This document shows positions 34,281 to 43,096 of a DNA stretch of 64,000 nt, one piece after another. The position numbers and the translations under genes were made by a program. The DNA comes from Psychrobacillus sp032154225 (lineage in GTDB: Bacteria; Bacillota; Bacilli; Bacillales_A; Planococcaceae). Below the pieces are notes generated by a model, which worked only from the letters and a program-made list of their open reading frames with translations, had not been told where the DNA came from and searched no databases. Within the stretch, counting starts at the first letter, position 1. Every line of letters starts with the position of its first letter. The stretch lies in the NCBI RefSeq assembly GCF_032154225.1, contig NZ_JALDYF010000005.1, positions 1 to 64,000 on the forward strand. The letters run 5' to 3'.

Positions 34281-34911
34281 GTGACACAGTTTCCGACTCG
34301 CTCTAGGCTTCACAATGGGCTATACGATGAACGGTAAAATTTTTAAAGCTTGTTGGAAGTGGCTTCGCCGCTACCAACAAGCTTTTTCTTCGGTTATCTC
34401 ATGGAAATTTTCCCCTTCCACTCACCAGAAACTTCAGTGCCAAGTAGTTCAGTACTTTTGGGAATAGGAGAAGCAAGTCTCACTCTATATTATTTGATGA
34501 CCGCCAAAGATACAATTTGGGCGGCTCTCTTTAGGTTTTTAGAATGAGACACTTCTACATTTGGACATAAGGTGGAGAAGTAGATGACAAATTTACTTCA
34601 TACGAAAATTGTCGGTCTATTTCTAACTAGAAGTGTTGATGAACTTTTTCCTCTTACATGAACGAACTTAAGTAGAAAGAACATGAATACACTCTCATAA
34701 GTAAGATGGATGTAGTGAAAAGCTGCGACTCGGGTGGGAAAAGCAGATGTTTTCTGCGACGAGTAACCGCAGGAGCACCGGAAGTGGCTGAATCCGTGCC
34801 CACCGAACGCGTCTGCTTGTAACGGAATCCCCCATTCTTATACTCCCTTACTCTCTTCTCTATATGTCCGGTAAACCCTGTGTTCATTGGACATTTTTAT
34901 ATGCTTTCTTA
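34281..34911. repeat. Interspersed hairpin repeat, copy D (longest)
   Basis: This is the most complete copy, about 630 bp. Its modules in order are: CACAGTTTCCGACTCGC; the hairpin (34323-34402); CCAGAAACTTCAGTGCC; a GCCAAAGATACAATTTGGGC hairpin; ACACTTCTACATTTGG; GTCGGTCTATTTC; GAACTTAAGTAGAAAGAACA; the GC-rich segment with GCGACGAGTAACCGCAGG; and the tail CCCTGTGTTCATTGGAC. Open frames inside are short and not conserved between copies. Confidence 0.82.
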
Positions 34912-34916
34912 TTCTT

Positions 34917-34963
34917 AAAAAAAAGTAAGTCTTCAAATAAATTATTTGAAGACTTACTTTTTT
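34917..34963. terminator. Terminator of the amylase-like gene
   Basis: AAAGTAAGTCTTCAAATAA pairs with TTATTTGAAGACTTACTTT, with A and T tracts on both sides. It touches the stop codon of the gene. Confidence 0.9.
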
Positions 34964-36401
34964 ACTTTTGTTCGCTTTCTTGTCTACGTTGTTTTCCTTT
35001 TTTCCATACGATTACTAAAAATATAAGGAATAATAAGTAAGCAATAGCCATAGCTGCAATATACGATGTGTTAAATCCTTTGCGATCCGTTACTTGGTAT
35101 AGCTCTACAATTTCACGATCCAGTACAAGACGGTAGCTTCCGTCGTCTGAAGGTCGAACAATATCCTGTTCGAAAATACCACGTAGCTCCATATCTTCCC
35201 CAACAATATCACTCGATAAGTCGATACGTTGTGTACCGCTCGTATTATTTATAACAACAATAAATGTTTCTTCATCCGTATAACGTTTAAAAACAATATA
35301 GCCATCTTCATTTTTCAAAAACTCCATTTTACCGTTTCGCAATGTTTCAGATTTATTTCGAATCGAATTAATATCTTTTATATACTCGATAATATCCTCA
35401 TCTACTCGGAAATCCATTATTTGATGGCTTTCTGCTGCGTTTTGTCCATTCATTGCAATTTCAGTACCATAAGTCATGTATGGAGTACCTGGCAATGAAA
35501 GCAATGTGCCGACTGCTACTTTAATACGAGAAGGTGGAAACATATTTTCCAACGCACTATAATATGTAAATCTTTCCGTAAGCAAATTATCTACCATTAA
35601 TAATTCATTTTTCGTTTCTAAAATAATATCTGTAGGCAAATCTGTGTTTTTAAAAGCATCTCTAAAATCCACAAGCAATTGCTCGGAATAATGTACATCA
35701 AAGTTTGCTTCAGATTCTTCTAATGCAATAACATACATCGGGCTGCGTAATTCTTTTAATTGAGCAATCATACTATCAATAAATGAAACAGGAGCACCAT
35801 CTAGTTCAGAAAGTTTCACACCATCAATTTCATATTCTTTAGCAAACTGAACGATTACATCTGTTAATGCTTGCTGTGCTTCTGCATTCGTTAAATCCAC
35901 CTGCATCTTATTGTTATCAGATTTTGTAACCCATTCTTTTTTAGATGTATCCGCAGTCCAAATATGATTTGCACTAAAATTATTCAATGGAAACTCAATC
36001 ATAATTTTCAAATCATTTTTATGTGCTGCTTTAATAAGATTTTCGAATTCTTCTTCTGTTCCAAAATGTTTTTCTAATTGGGTAAAGTCCAGAATACGCT
36101 TTCCATCATATGATTCTGTTGCAAATACTGGTCCTAATGAAATTGTTGTGAATCCCATATCTTTAATATGAGCCATTTTTTCAACAACACCTAAAAAGTC
36201 TCCTCCTGCAAATGCACTAGGATTTTTTGTGTCTACATTAAAATCATTGGACACCGTTTGATTGAAGTAACGATCCACATATAATTCATAAATACTTTCG
36301 TTATGTATAGAAGCTTCTGCTTCAGCGTTTGTAATTGTAGTCCCTGTAAACCATAAACTGCTCACTAGCAAGCTAGAAACAATCATTTTTTTTAAGCGCA
36401 C
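34962..36401 (-). CDS. Membrane-anchored amylase-like protein (GH13 fold) without catalytic residues
   Basis: This 479-residue protein has a signal peptide (about 1-27), a GH13 barrel and beta domain (about 35-435), a membrane segment (447-466) and a basic tail KKGKQRRQ, so the domain lies outside the cell. GH13 traces are clear: IYELYVDRYFN, GGDFLGVVEKMAHIKDMGFT and LSLPGTPYMTYGTEIAMNG. The catalytic regions are altered. Region I reads IMIEFPLNN (Asp and His lost), region II reads IDGVKLSELD with Ser198 in place of the nucleophile Asp and Lys for Arg, and the region IV His-Asp pair is absent near 275-285. Hydrolysis is unlikely; carbohydrate binding or a structural role is inferred. It stands alone between repeat D and yisL. 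Confidence 0.85.
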   Translation of the reverse strand: MRLKKMIVSSLLVSSLWFTGTTITNAEAEASIHNESIYELYVDRYFNQTVSNDFNVDTKNPSAFAGGDFLGVVEKMAHIKDMGFTTISLGPVFATESYDGKRILDFTQLEKHFGTEEEFENLIKAAHKNDLKIMIEFPLNNFSANHIWTADTSKKEWVTKSDNNKMQVDLTNAEAQQALTDVIVQFAKEYEIDGVKLSELDGAPVSFIDSMIAQLKELRSPMYVIALEESEANFDVHYSEQLLVDFRDAFKNTDLPTDIILETKNELLMVDNLLTERFTYYSALENMFPPSRIKVAVGTLLSLPGTPYMTYGTEIAMNGQNAAESHQIMDFRVDEDIIEYIKDINSIRNKSETLRNGKMEFLKNEDGYIVFKRYTDEETFIVVINNTSGTQRIDLSSDIVGEDMELRGIFEQDIVRPSDDGSYRLVLDREIVELYQVTDRKGFNTSYIAAMAIAYLLFLIFLVIVWKKGKQRRQESEQK

Positions 36402-36559
36402 AAAAAGTCCTCCTTAGTTGAGCATATCAAGGTAATTCTATCAAAGCTTTGTTTCAATCGCTATCCTTTATACTTAAAAGAGGAAAAAACATCTAATAAT
36501 TAGTCTATTATGTGACTATATTAGTTGAAAATAAATAAAAGCCACCATTCTGGCGGCGT

Positions 36560-36718
36560 CTATCTTTCCTCATCTTTATGTATAAACTTATTTTGAAGCT
36601 CCGACAAATCAGAACTGACAAGAGATTGTTCTTTCTGCTGTCTTGAAATAACAAAAGAAGCGACAACAAATACAATCATCAATACAAAAACAAAAACAAG
36701 CAATGATATACCCAACAT
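36560..36718 (-). CDS. Small single-pass membrane protein
   Basis: This 52-residue protein begins MLGISLLVFVFVLMIVFVVA, one membrane segment, and has a polar tail with SRQQKEQSL and KDEER. GGGGAG lies upstream of the ATG at workable spacing. It lies between yisL and the amylase-like gene, after the yisL terminator. The family and function are unknown. The gap 36402-36559 shows only the upstream region of the amylase-like gene. Confidence 0.6.
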   Translation of the reverse strand: MLGISLLVFVFVLMIVFVVASFVISRQQKEQSLVSSDLSELQNKFIHKDEER

Positions 36719-36745
36719 TTGCCACTCACTCCCCAATTCTTAAAA

Positions 36746-36779
36746 AGAAAAAGCTGTCACATTCGTGATAGCTTTTTCT
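36746..36779 (-). terminator. Terminator of yisK-yisL
   Basis: AGAAAAAGCT.TCAC pairs with GTGA.AGCTTTTTCT, 5 bp after the yisL stop. Confidence 0.85.
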
Positions 36780-36784
36780 AATTA

Positions 36785-37147
36785 CTATGCTAAAAAGTTA
36801 ATATTCATTGGTAATTTGAAACCTAGGAAAAGAGTAACTAAAAAGAAAACAAAGAATAATACAAGAAACATTGTATAAGGCTTTCCTTTTTGTTTTTTCA
36901 CTAAAGTCATTTCCATCATACCAATAACAAAAATTCCTGCTATAAACTTCATACCATAAAGCATACCTTGACCAAAATCCATCCCTTTAATGAATAATGC
37001 AACTCCTGTTACAATAATCAAAAGGTAATCTAAACGTAGAATCATATGAACTACTTTTGGTTTGGCAATTGCAAGTGCTACAACAAATAGGATAAGTGCA
37101 AGTACCCAAGTCGTAATGTGTAAATGTGGCGATGCTAAAAATTCCAT
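36785..37147 (-). CDS. yisL: YisL family membrane protein (DUF1516)
   Basis: This 120-residue protein has four membrane segments and the typical beginning HLHITTWVLALILF. A GTG at 37156 coincides with the ribosome site GAGGTG, so the ATG at 37147 is the start. It follows yisK on the same strand, the B. subtilis pairing. The function is unknown. Confidence 0.88.
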   Translation of the reverse strand: MEFLASPHLHITTWVLALILFVVALAIAKPKVVHMILRLDYLLIIVTGVALFIKGMDFGQGMLYGMKFIAGIFVIGMMEMTLVKKQKGKPYTMFLVLFFVFFLVTLFLGFKLPMNINFLA

Positions 37148-37202
37148 TTTTTTCACCTCGATAGTTTATTAACATTTATATCTTACCATCAAATGAAAAA
37201 TA

Positions 37203-38099
37203 TTACTCGAATTTGCTCACTAAAGTACCAATACCCTCGATAGAAACTTTCACAACATCCCCTGCTTTTAAAAATTTCGGAGGATTAAATCCATTTCCAA
37301 CACCAGCTGGAGTACCTGTTAAAATAACATCTCCCGGCTCTAACGTAACCGATTTAGAAATTTCAGCAATAATTTGCTCTACTGAAAAAATCATATCGGA
37401 AGTTTTCCCATTTTGGCGAATTTCATCATTTACTTTTGTGACGATCGACAATTCCTGTGGATTCGGAAGCTCATCTTTTGTCACGATATATGGTCCAAGT
37501 GGACATGATCCTTCTAAACTTTTACCTAAGTAAAATTGCTGATGCTTCTTTTGTAAATCTCGAGCAGTTAGGTCATTTGCAATTGTATAGCCGAATACAT
37601 AATCATACGCTAGTTTCGAAGGAATATTTTTCCCCCTTTTACTAATAACGATTGCAAGTTCTCCTTCATAGTCATATGAAGATGTTACATCTGCATGAAC
37701 TGAAATTGTTTGCTCATCTGCTGAGATTGCTGTTGGTGATTTCGTAAATACAACAAAATCACTTGCTACACCGCCCATTTCTTTTGCATGGTCAGCATAG
37801 TTTTTTCCAACAGCCATTATATTTTTCGGAGTTCGAGGAATTGGTGATAACCATTCGATTTCCGTAAATGAACGTTTAAATGTATTTGCATTTTCACTTT
37901 TCGAAGCAGCATCTACTAGCTTTCGAATTTGTTCAATAAAGTCTATTCCTAAAGTAACACCTTCTACAATTGTATCAGGGAAACTAGGTAAAATTTGGAG
38001 AGTCTCTTGTATGCTTAATACATCCCATACAGCTTCTTCTTTTTTCACTTTTGGTCCGAAGTAAATTTTATCATTTAAACAGTATGATAATAGTTTCAT
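37203..38099 (-). CDS. yisK: Fumarylacetoacetate hydrolase family protein, YisK
   Basis: This 298-residue FAH-superfamily enzyme has the metal-binding core PRTPKNIMAVGKNYADHAKEM in part, then YDYEGELAIVI and VFGYTIANDLTARDLQ, and ends with GDVILTGTPAGVG. B. subtilis YisK is an oxaloacetate decarboxylase that also influences cell shape through Mbl. The same activity is likely here but not proven by sequence. It is upstream of yisL with a GGGAG site. Confidence 0.9.
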   Translation of the reverse strand: MKLLSYCLNDKIYFGPKVKKEEAVWDVLSIQETLQILPSFPDTIVEGVTLGIDFIEQIRKLVDAASKSENANTFKRSFTEIEWLSPIPRTPKNIMAVGKNYADHAKEMGGVASDFVVFTKSPTAISADEQTISVHADVTSSYDYEGELAIVISKRGKNIPSKLAYDYVFGYTIANDLTARDLQKKHQQFYLGKSLEGSCPLGPYIVTKDELPNPQELSIVTKVNDEIRQNGKTSDMIFSVEQIIAEISKSVTLEPGDVILTGTPAGVGNGFNPPKFLKAGDVVKVSIEGIGTLVSKFE

Positions 38100-38160
38100 T
38101 ATGACGACACTCCCTCAAATAGTTTTTACTATTACCCTAGTGTATTACATATTAACTTCT

Positions 38161-38196
38161 TTTTCATCCTTTTTCATCCTTTTTCATCCTTTTTCA
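38161..38196. repeat. Tandem 10-bp repeat at the 3' end of the DUF418 gene
   Basis: Three exact copies of TTTTCATCCT are followed by a partial copy. On the coding strand the unit GAAAAAGGAT carries the stop TGA, so a change in copy number downstream of the stop would leave the protein intact. Confidence 0.85.
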
Positions 38197-39361
38197 GCGA
38201 AATATTCGAATAAGTCAGTTTTCTCCACAAACTCTCTACTGGGCCTTGTTTAAACTTCATAAACCACACTTCTGCAAACACAATTTGCAGCACGTAAATC
38301 CCAATAGCCATCCATGTTCCCGTTCTTATATCGATCTGTCCGTATAAGCCAAATCCATATGCGTAAAAAATAGTTGTCGCAATAATCGACTGCATTAAAT
38401 AGATCGTCATCGACATTCTACCTGCTTTTGCAATTGGCGATAACAGTTTTTGCATAAATGGAATCGTACAAATGAGTGCAATGATTCCCGCATAGGCAAT
38501 TGCTTGAAGCGGTCCACCGAATGTATCTTGCACAGAAGCTGTCAATGCATTCGCTTCCGTTAAAAACGGCAGCCATTTGATCGCAGTACCAGCTGCTAAT
38601 GTAATAATGATTGTAATAATCCAAAACAATTTTAACTCTCGAGCTCGTTCAATTAACTTCAATTTTGCTGCTGCAGCCCCAACTAATAGAAACGGGACGA
38701 TCATAAATAAAATCGTTAATATAATTGCTCCGTACTGTGTCATATATAGCCAGTCATCGAGTCTTTGCCAAAAAACATCGACCCATGAACCTTGTGAATA
38801 CGCAATAATCGACGCTTCGATTTTTTGAATGGCTGTATAAATAACAACACTATTTGGATCAATCTTTGCCATTAAATACACAAGTCCATTTAAAAAGCCC
38901 ATTGGAACTATAAACAAAATTGCACTTATTAATAGCAACCAAACTGGTTTTAAACGCATCATCAGGATTAACACTAAACCTGCTAACGCATACGTAATTA
39001 AAATATCACCTGACCAAATAAGGAACGCATGAATACATCCAATAACTAACAAAATTAAAAGCCTTCGGACAGCTAGCTTTGTAAAAGAAGCTCCCTTTTC
39101 TTGCGTTTTCATAAATTGCATTGCAAGCCCGTATCCAAACAACATTGAAAATAGTGGATACACACTTCCTTGTACGAAAATATCAATCCACTTAAACACT
39201 TCAAAATCACCTGGAATTTGGAACCAAGTATACGGATTAATATAAATATACGGCGTGTGAAAAAATAGCATGTTCACGACAAAAATACCTAAAAGAGCAA
39301 AACCCCTCATCACATCTATTGCAATTATTCGTTCCTTCAGTTCTGTTGGCTGAATCCTCAA
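38174..39361 (-). CDS. DUF418 (YeiB family) membrane protein
   Basis: This 395-residue multi-pass protein begins with the DUF418 signature RIIAIDVMRGFALLGIFVVN and ends with a segment containing GPVESLWRKLTY, both typical. About ten membrane segments are predicted. The family is related to acyltransferase-type membrane proteins, but its role is unknown. The start is TTG with AGGGGG upstream, 12 bp after addA, so it is probably the last gene of the addBA operon. Confidence 0.88.
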   Translation of the reverse strand: MRIQPTELKERIIAIDVMRGFALLGIFVVNMLFFHTPYIYINPYTWFQIPGDFEVFKWIDIFVQGSVYPLFSMLFGYGLAMQFMKTQEKGASFTKLAVRRLLILLVIGCIHAFLIWSGDILITYALAGLVLILMMRLKPVWLLLISAILFIVPMGFLNGLVYLMAKIDPNSVVIYTAIQKIEASIIAYSQGSWVDVFWQRLDDWLYMTQYGAIILTILFMIVPFLLVGAAAAKLKLIERARELKLFWIITIIITLAAGTAIKWLPFLTEANALTASVQDTFGGPLQAIAYAGIIALICTIPFMQKLLSPIAKAGRMSMTIYLMQSIIATTIFYAYGFGLYGQIDIRTGTWMAIGIYVLQIVFAEVWFMKFKQGPVESLWRKLTYSNISLKKDEKG

Positions 39362-39373
39362 TCTAATTTCCCC

Positions 39374-42300
39374 CTATACTAGAACGGTTTTATCCGCATC
39401 AAATAAATAAAGTACTTTTTCCTTAATATCAACTTGCATAATTGCTTCGATTGCTTGAGCATAAAGCGTTAGCTGTGTACCGTAGCGATTCGTCATTTCT
39501 TTTTGCAACAATGCTTCATTGGCTAAAAAGCTTTGCACACGGTCAGTTTTATAATCGAGCAGTACCCACTTTCCGTCTTCCTCTAAAAATAGACAGTCGA
39601 CTACCCCTTGAATAATTTGGCTATCGCCGTCTTTATCTTGCAATGCATACGTAAACGGAAATTCTCGCATTACTTCTTTCGCAGCTTTTAAGCGTGCGGC
39701 AATATCCGAATGGAAAAAGCGAACCATTTTATCTGCTTGAATCGCGTGCTGCTCCACAGCTGTTAAAATTTCTCGTGCTGTTAGCGTTACTGCAAATTGT
39801 TTCACTTGTTCTTCCGTTTTAACTTCATGCAAATCGACATGCTGCATAAAAGCATGTACTGCTGTCCCAGCTTCTGCCCCCGTTAAAGCAGTTTCCTGCT
39901 GTAAGAAAAACGGTCTTTTAGCAATGCGTTTAGAATGCCCTAGACTTTTATCTGCTTGGAAATAATCTTGTTCCTCTTTTTCCATAAGCTGCTGTATTTT
40001 CTTTATTTCACTAACGGATTGCTTCGAACGTTTTCGTGTGGAAGATTCGAATGGATACGCCGTATCAAAACGATTTTTCACTTCTGACAGAAGGTTTTCA
40101 TTTTCAACTGTTATTAATGTATCCAACGCTACTTTTTCTTTCGCTTCCTGCTGTGTAGGTAATTTCAATTCATCGATACTTTTCGCAACGAGCTTCCATT
40201 TCGAAGCATCTTCTACCAAATTCGCTTCAACAACATCTGCTAGCTGCTTGTAATCGGCATGTCTCGCAATTGCTGGGCCAATCCAATCTATATAGCCTTT
40301 TGCTTTTGCTCGAACATAATCTGGTAGCATTTCATCACTTAATAATGACTGTGCATCCTGCCATTTCACAAGTGTTTTCGCTAAGTCTTTGACAGAAGCG
40401 ATTAAAAATAACCGCTCTTTCGCACGTGTCATCGCAACGTACAGGACACGCATCTCTTCCGCTTTTAACTCCATTTGCTTTTTCTCTTTCATCGATAAAA
40501 ACGGCAAAGAAGTAAAAGAAATTCGTTTATCAGGGTCAATTGCTTTCACGGCTAAGCCAAATGTTTGGTCAAATAAATACGGTTCATTAAAATCCATTTG
40601 GTTAAATGGTCTACCCATTCCTCCCAAAAACACGACCGGAAATTCCAATCCTTTCGATGAATGAATCGTCATTAATCGAACAACATTTTCTTTTTCACTA
40701 ATCGAACGTGCCGCACCTAAATCATCCCCGCGTTTACGCATTCGATCGATAAATCGTAAGAAACGAAATAATCCTCGGAAAGATGTCTTTTCATAATCAA
40801 TCGCACGGTCATGCAGCACGCGTAAATTCGCCTGGCGCTGCTTTCCGTTCGGCATAGATCCAACCATTTCATAATAATTCGTATCCAAATATATTCGCCA
40901 AATAAGATCCGCCAGTGATCCTCTTCTACTTAAATTACGCCAGTTTTCAAAATGCAATAAAAACCGCTGTAATTTCTCTGCTGTTTCAGATGAAATACCC
41001 GCCCCACCAGATGATACAAACATTTTTAATGCTTCGTAAAAAGGCTCTTTCGGTGCAGATAAGCGAATAAGTGCTAGCTCTGATTCTGTTAGACCAACAA
41101 AAGGAGCTCTCAGTACAGAAGCAAGCGATATATCTTGGTAAGGATTATCAATCGTTCGAAGTGTATGTAACATAATAAGCACTTCAATTGCATCAAAATA
41201 CCCTTTAGAAAGCTCTGCATAAAGCGGAATTCCCGCTTCTTTAAATTGATCTGTCACTTCTCCAGACCAAGTCATTGAGCGCATTAAAATGACCATATCG
41301 CTATATTGAACAGGACGACTAGCTTTTTTCCACGGATCGTAAACTGTTGTTCCCGACTCCATCATTTCATTGATTTTCGCAATAATATATCTAGCTTCTG
41401 CTTGTGATTTTTTTAACTCTTCTTCTATCGATACAGCTATCTCTTCCTGCTCATCTTCCGGTACGCCTGCGCTGCCGTCTTCCACTTCATATAAAATCGC
41501 AAGCTCAGCTGCTACTTCGGCTTCATCGTATGGTGCTCGAGGTTTTAAGGAAGCTGCATCATCATAAACAATTTCCCCTACTTTTTCTCCCATTACTTGT
41601 GTGAAAATATAGTTAGTGGCGTGAAGTACTTCTTCTCTACTTCGGAAGTTTGCGTTTAAATCAATTTTTACACCTGCATCCATCGGTAAATCATTAAATG
41701 CAAGATATTTCCCTAAAAACAGCATTGGCTCCGCTAAACGGAATCGGTAAATTGACTGCTTCACATCCCCTACCATGAACATATTCCCAGTTCGTTCATC
41801 TCCATTTTTCACCAATTGCAAAATCGTTTCTTGCAGACGATTTGTATCTTGATACTCATCTACTAAAACTTCCTTGAATCGCATTTTATACTCTTTCGCT
41901 ATGTCTGATGCAACAAGCTCGCCATCTTCTTGTCGCTCCGTTAATATTTCAAGCGCATAATGCTCTAAATCTGAAAAATCGACTACCCCTTTTTCATTTT
42001 TCGCTTTCGAATATTGCTCTCCGTACGTAATCGCAAGCTCTACTAAAGTTTGCAGCTGTGGAGCCATCAATCTCATTTCTTCTAGCAATCTTTCAGGCGT
42101 TCTTGTGAAATAATTTTCTTTCACTTCGTTCACAATTTTTTTCACTTTATTTCGTTTATCTGCTGCTTGTTTTTTTAACGCATCATCACAACTGTCTTTT
42201 TTGATCGACGAAGCTTTCCCCCATGAAAAAGCCTGAAAATAATAAAACACATTTTGCCATGATTCCATTTTCATCAACCGAATTGCTTCTTGAATCAACA

Positions 42301-43096
42301 CTTGATCGTTCATCGCTGTTTCTGCTAATGGAGCAGGTCCGTTTGGTAACATAGCAAGTCTACGAACTTCTTCCGTAATAGCAATCGCTTCTTCTAAATG
42401 ATGAACGATTGCACGCTTCAACGGCTCGATAAAAGAAAGCTCATCAATCGTTATTCCCTCTTTTAATGTGTATGCATTCGGAATGGCACGTAACCATTTA
42501 TTCGGCTCTGGATGGACGCGTGCATACGTATATAATTTATCAATCATCGTTTCGATTGATTGATCATCTCGGTCAGATGTGAAGCTATCCGATAGTCGAT
42601 ACATCGCTTCTGGACTATCCGAGCGGTACGCTTCTTCTAATACATCTGCTAAAATATCATCCCGCATTAAAGCGGCTTCGGTTTCATTCGCAATGCGAAA
42701 GCCAGGATCAATCGATAGCATATAAGAATATTGCCTTACAATATTTAAACAAAATGAGTGCAATGTCGAAATTTGCGCTTTATTTAATAAGCTAAGTTGC
42801 TTACGTAAATGATTAGACGATGGATCGTTCTCGATTGCTTTTTCCAAAGCTTCTCCCATTCGATGACGCATTTCTGCTGCGGAAGCATTCGTAAATGTAA
42901 CGACGAGCAATTCATCGACATTAATCGGATTTTCCTTTGCAATCACTTTTTGAATGAGCCGCTCGATTAACACGGCCGTTTTACCCGAACCTGCAGCAGC
43001 AGAGACAAGTACGTCCGAGCCAGTTGCCCAAATCGCTTTCCATTGTTCTGGCGTCCATGTTAAGCCATCCGGCATTTTAGGAATCTCCACGTTCAC
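39374..43096 (-). CDS. addA: ATP-dependent helicase/nuclease subunit A
   Basis: This 1240-residue protein is a UvrD-type 3'-5' helicase with a C-terminal RecB-family nuclease. It processes double-strand ends for RecA with AddB. Walker A is SAAAGSGKTA near residue 35, VDFSDLEHYAL and DEYQDTN form the Walker B region, and LLDYKTDR near the C-terminus is the nuclease motif. The start is uncertain: GTG at 43096, GTG at 43090 or ATG at 43075 all have a plausible ribosome site, and the second fits the B. subtilis N-terminus best. The first choice overlaps addB by 20 bp. Confidence 0.95.
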   Translation of the reverse strand: MNVEIPKMPDGLTWTPEQWKAIWATGSDVLVSAAAGSGKTAVLIERLIQKVIAKENPINVDELLVVTFTNASAAEMRHRMGEALEKAIENDPSSNHLRKQLSLLNKAQISTLHSFCLNIVRQYSYMLSIDPGFRIANETEAALMRDDILADVLEEAYRSDSPEAMYRLSDSFTSDRDDQSIETMIDKLYTYARVHPEPNKWLRAIPNAYTLKEGITIDELSFIEPLKRAIVHHLEEAIAITEEVRRLAMLPNGPAPLAETAMNDQVLIQEAIRLMKMESWQNVFYYFQAFSWGKASSIKKDSCDDALKKQAADKRNKVKKIVNEVKENYFTRTPERLLEEMRLMAPQLQTLVELAITYGEQYSKAKNEKGVVDFSDLEHYALEILTERQEDGELVASDIAKEYKMRFKEVLVDEYQDTNRLQETILQLVKNGDERTGNMFMVGDVKQSIYRFRLAEPMLFLGKYLAFNDLPMDAGVKIDLNANFRSREEVLHATNYIFTQVMGEKVGEIVYDDAASLKPRAPYDEAEVAAELAILYEVEDGSAGVPEDEQEEIAVSIEEELKKSQAEARYIIAKINEMMESGTTVYDPWKKASRPVQYSDMVILMRSMTWSGEVTDQFKEAGIPLYAELSKGYFDAIEVLIMLHTLRTIDNPYQDISLASVLRAPFVGLTESELALIRLSAPKEPFYEALKMFVSSGGAGISSETAEKLQRFLLHFENWRNLSRRGSLADLIWRIYLDTNYYEMVGSMPNGKQRQANLRVLHDRAIDYEKTSFRGLFRFLRFIDRMRKRGDDLGAARSISEKENVVRLMTIHSSKGLEFPVVFLGGMGRPFNQMDFNEPYLFDQTFGLAVKAIDPDKRISFTSLPFLSMKEKKQMELKAEEMRVLYVAMTRAKERLFLIASVKDLAKTLVKWQDAQSLLSDEMLPDYVRAKAKGYIDWIGPAIARHADYKQLADVVEANLVEDASKWKLVAKSIDELKLPTQQEAKEKVALDTLITVENENLLSEVKNRFDTAYPFESSTRKRSKQSVSEIKKIQQLMEKEEQDYFQADKSLGHSKRIAKRPFFLQQETALTGAEAGTAVHAFMQHVDLHEVKTEEQVKQFAVTLTAREILTAVEQHAIQADKMVRFFHSDIAARLKAAKEVMREFPFTYALQDKDGDSQIIQGVVDCLFLEEDGKWVLLDYKTDRVQSFLANEALLQKEMTNRYGTQLTLYAQAIEAIMQVDIKEKVLYLFDADKTVLV

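Noticed and set aside
38161..38196. Short tandem repeat as a CRISPR remnant
   Set aside because: The units are 10 bp with no spacers, and no cas gene is present.
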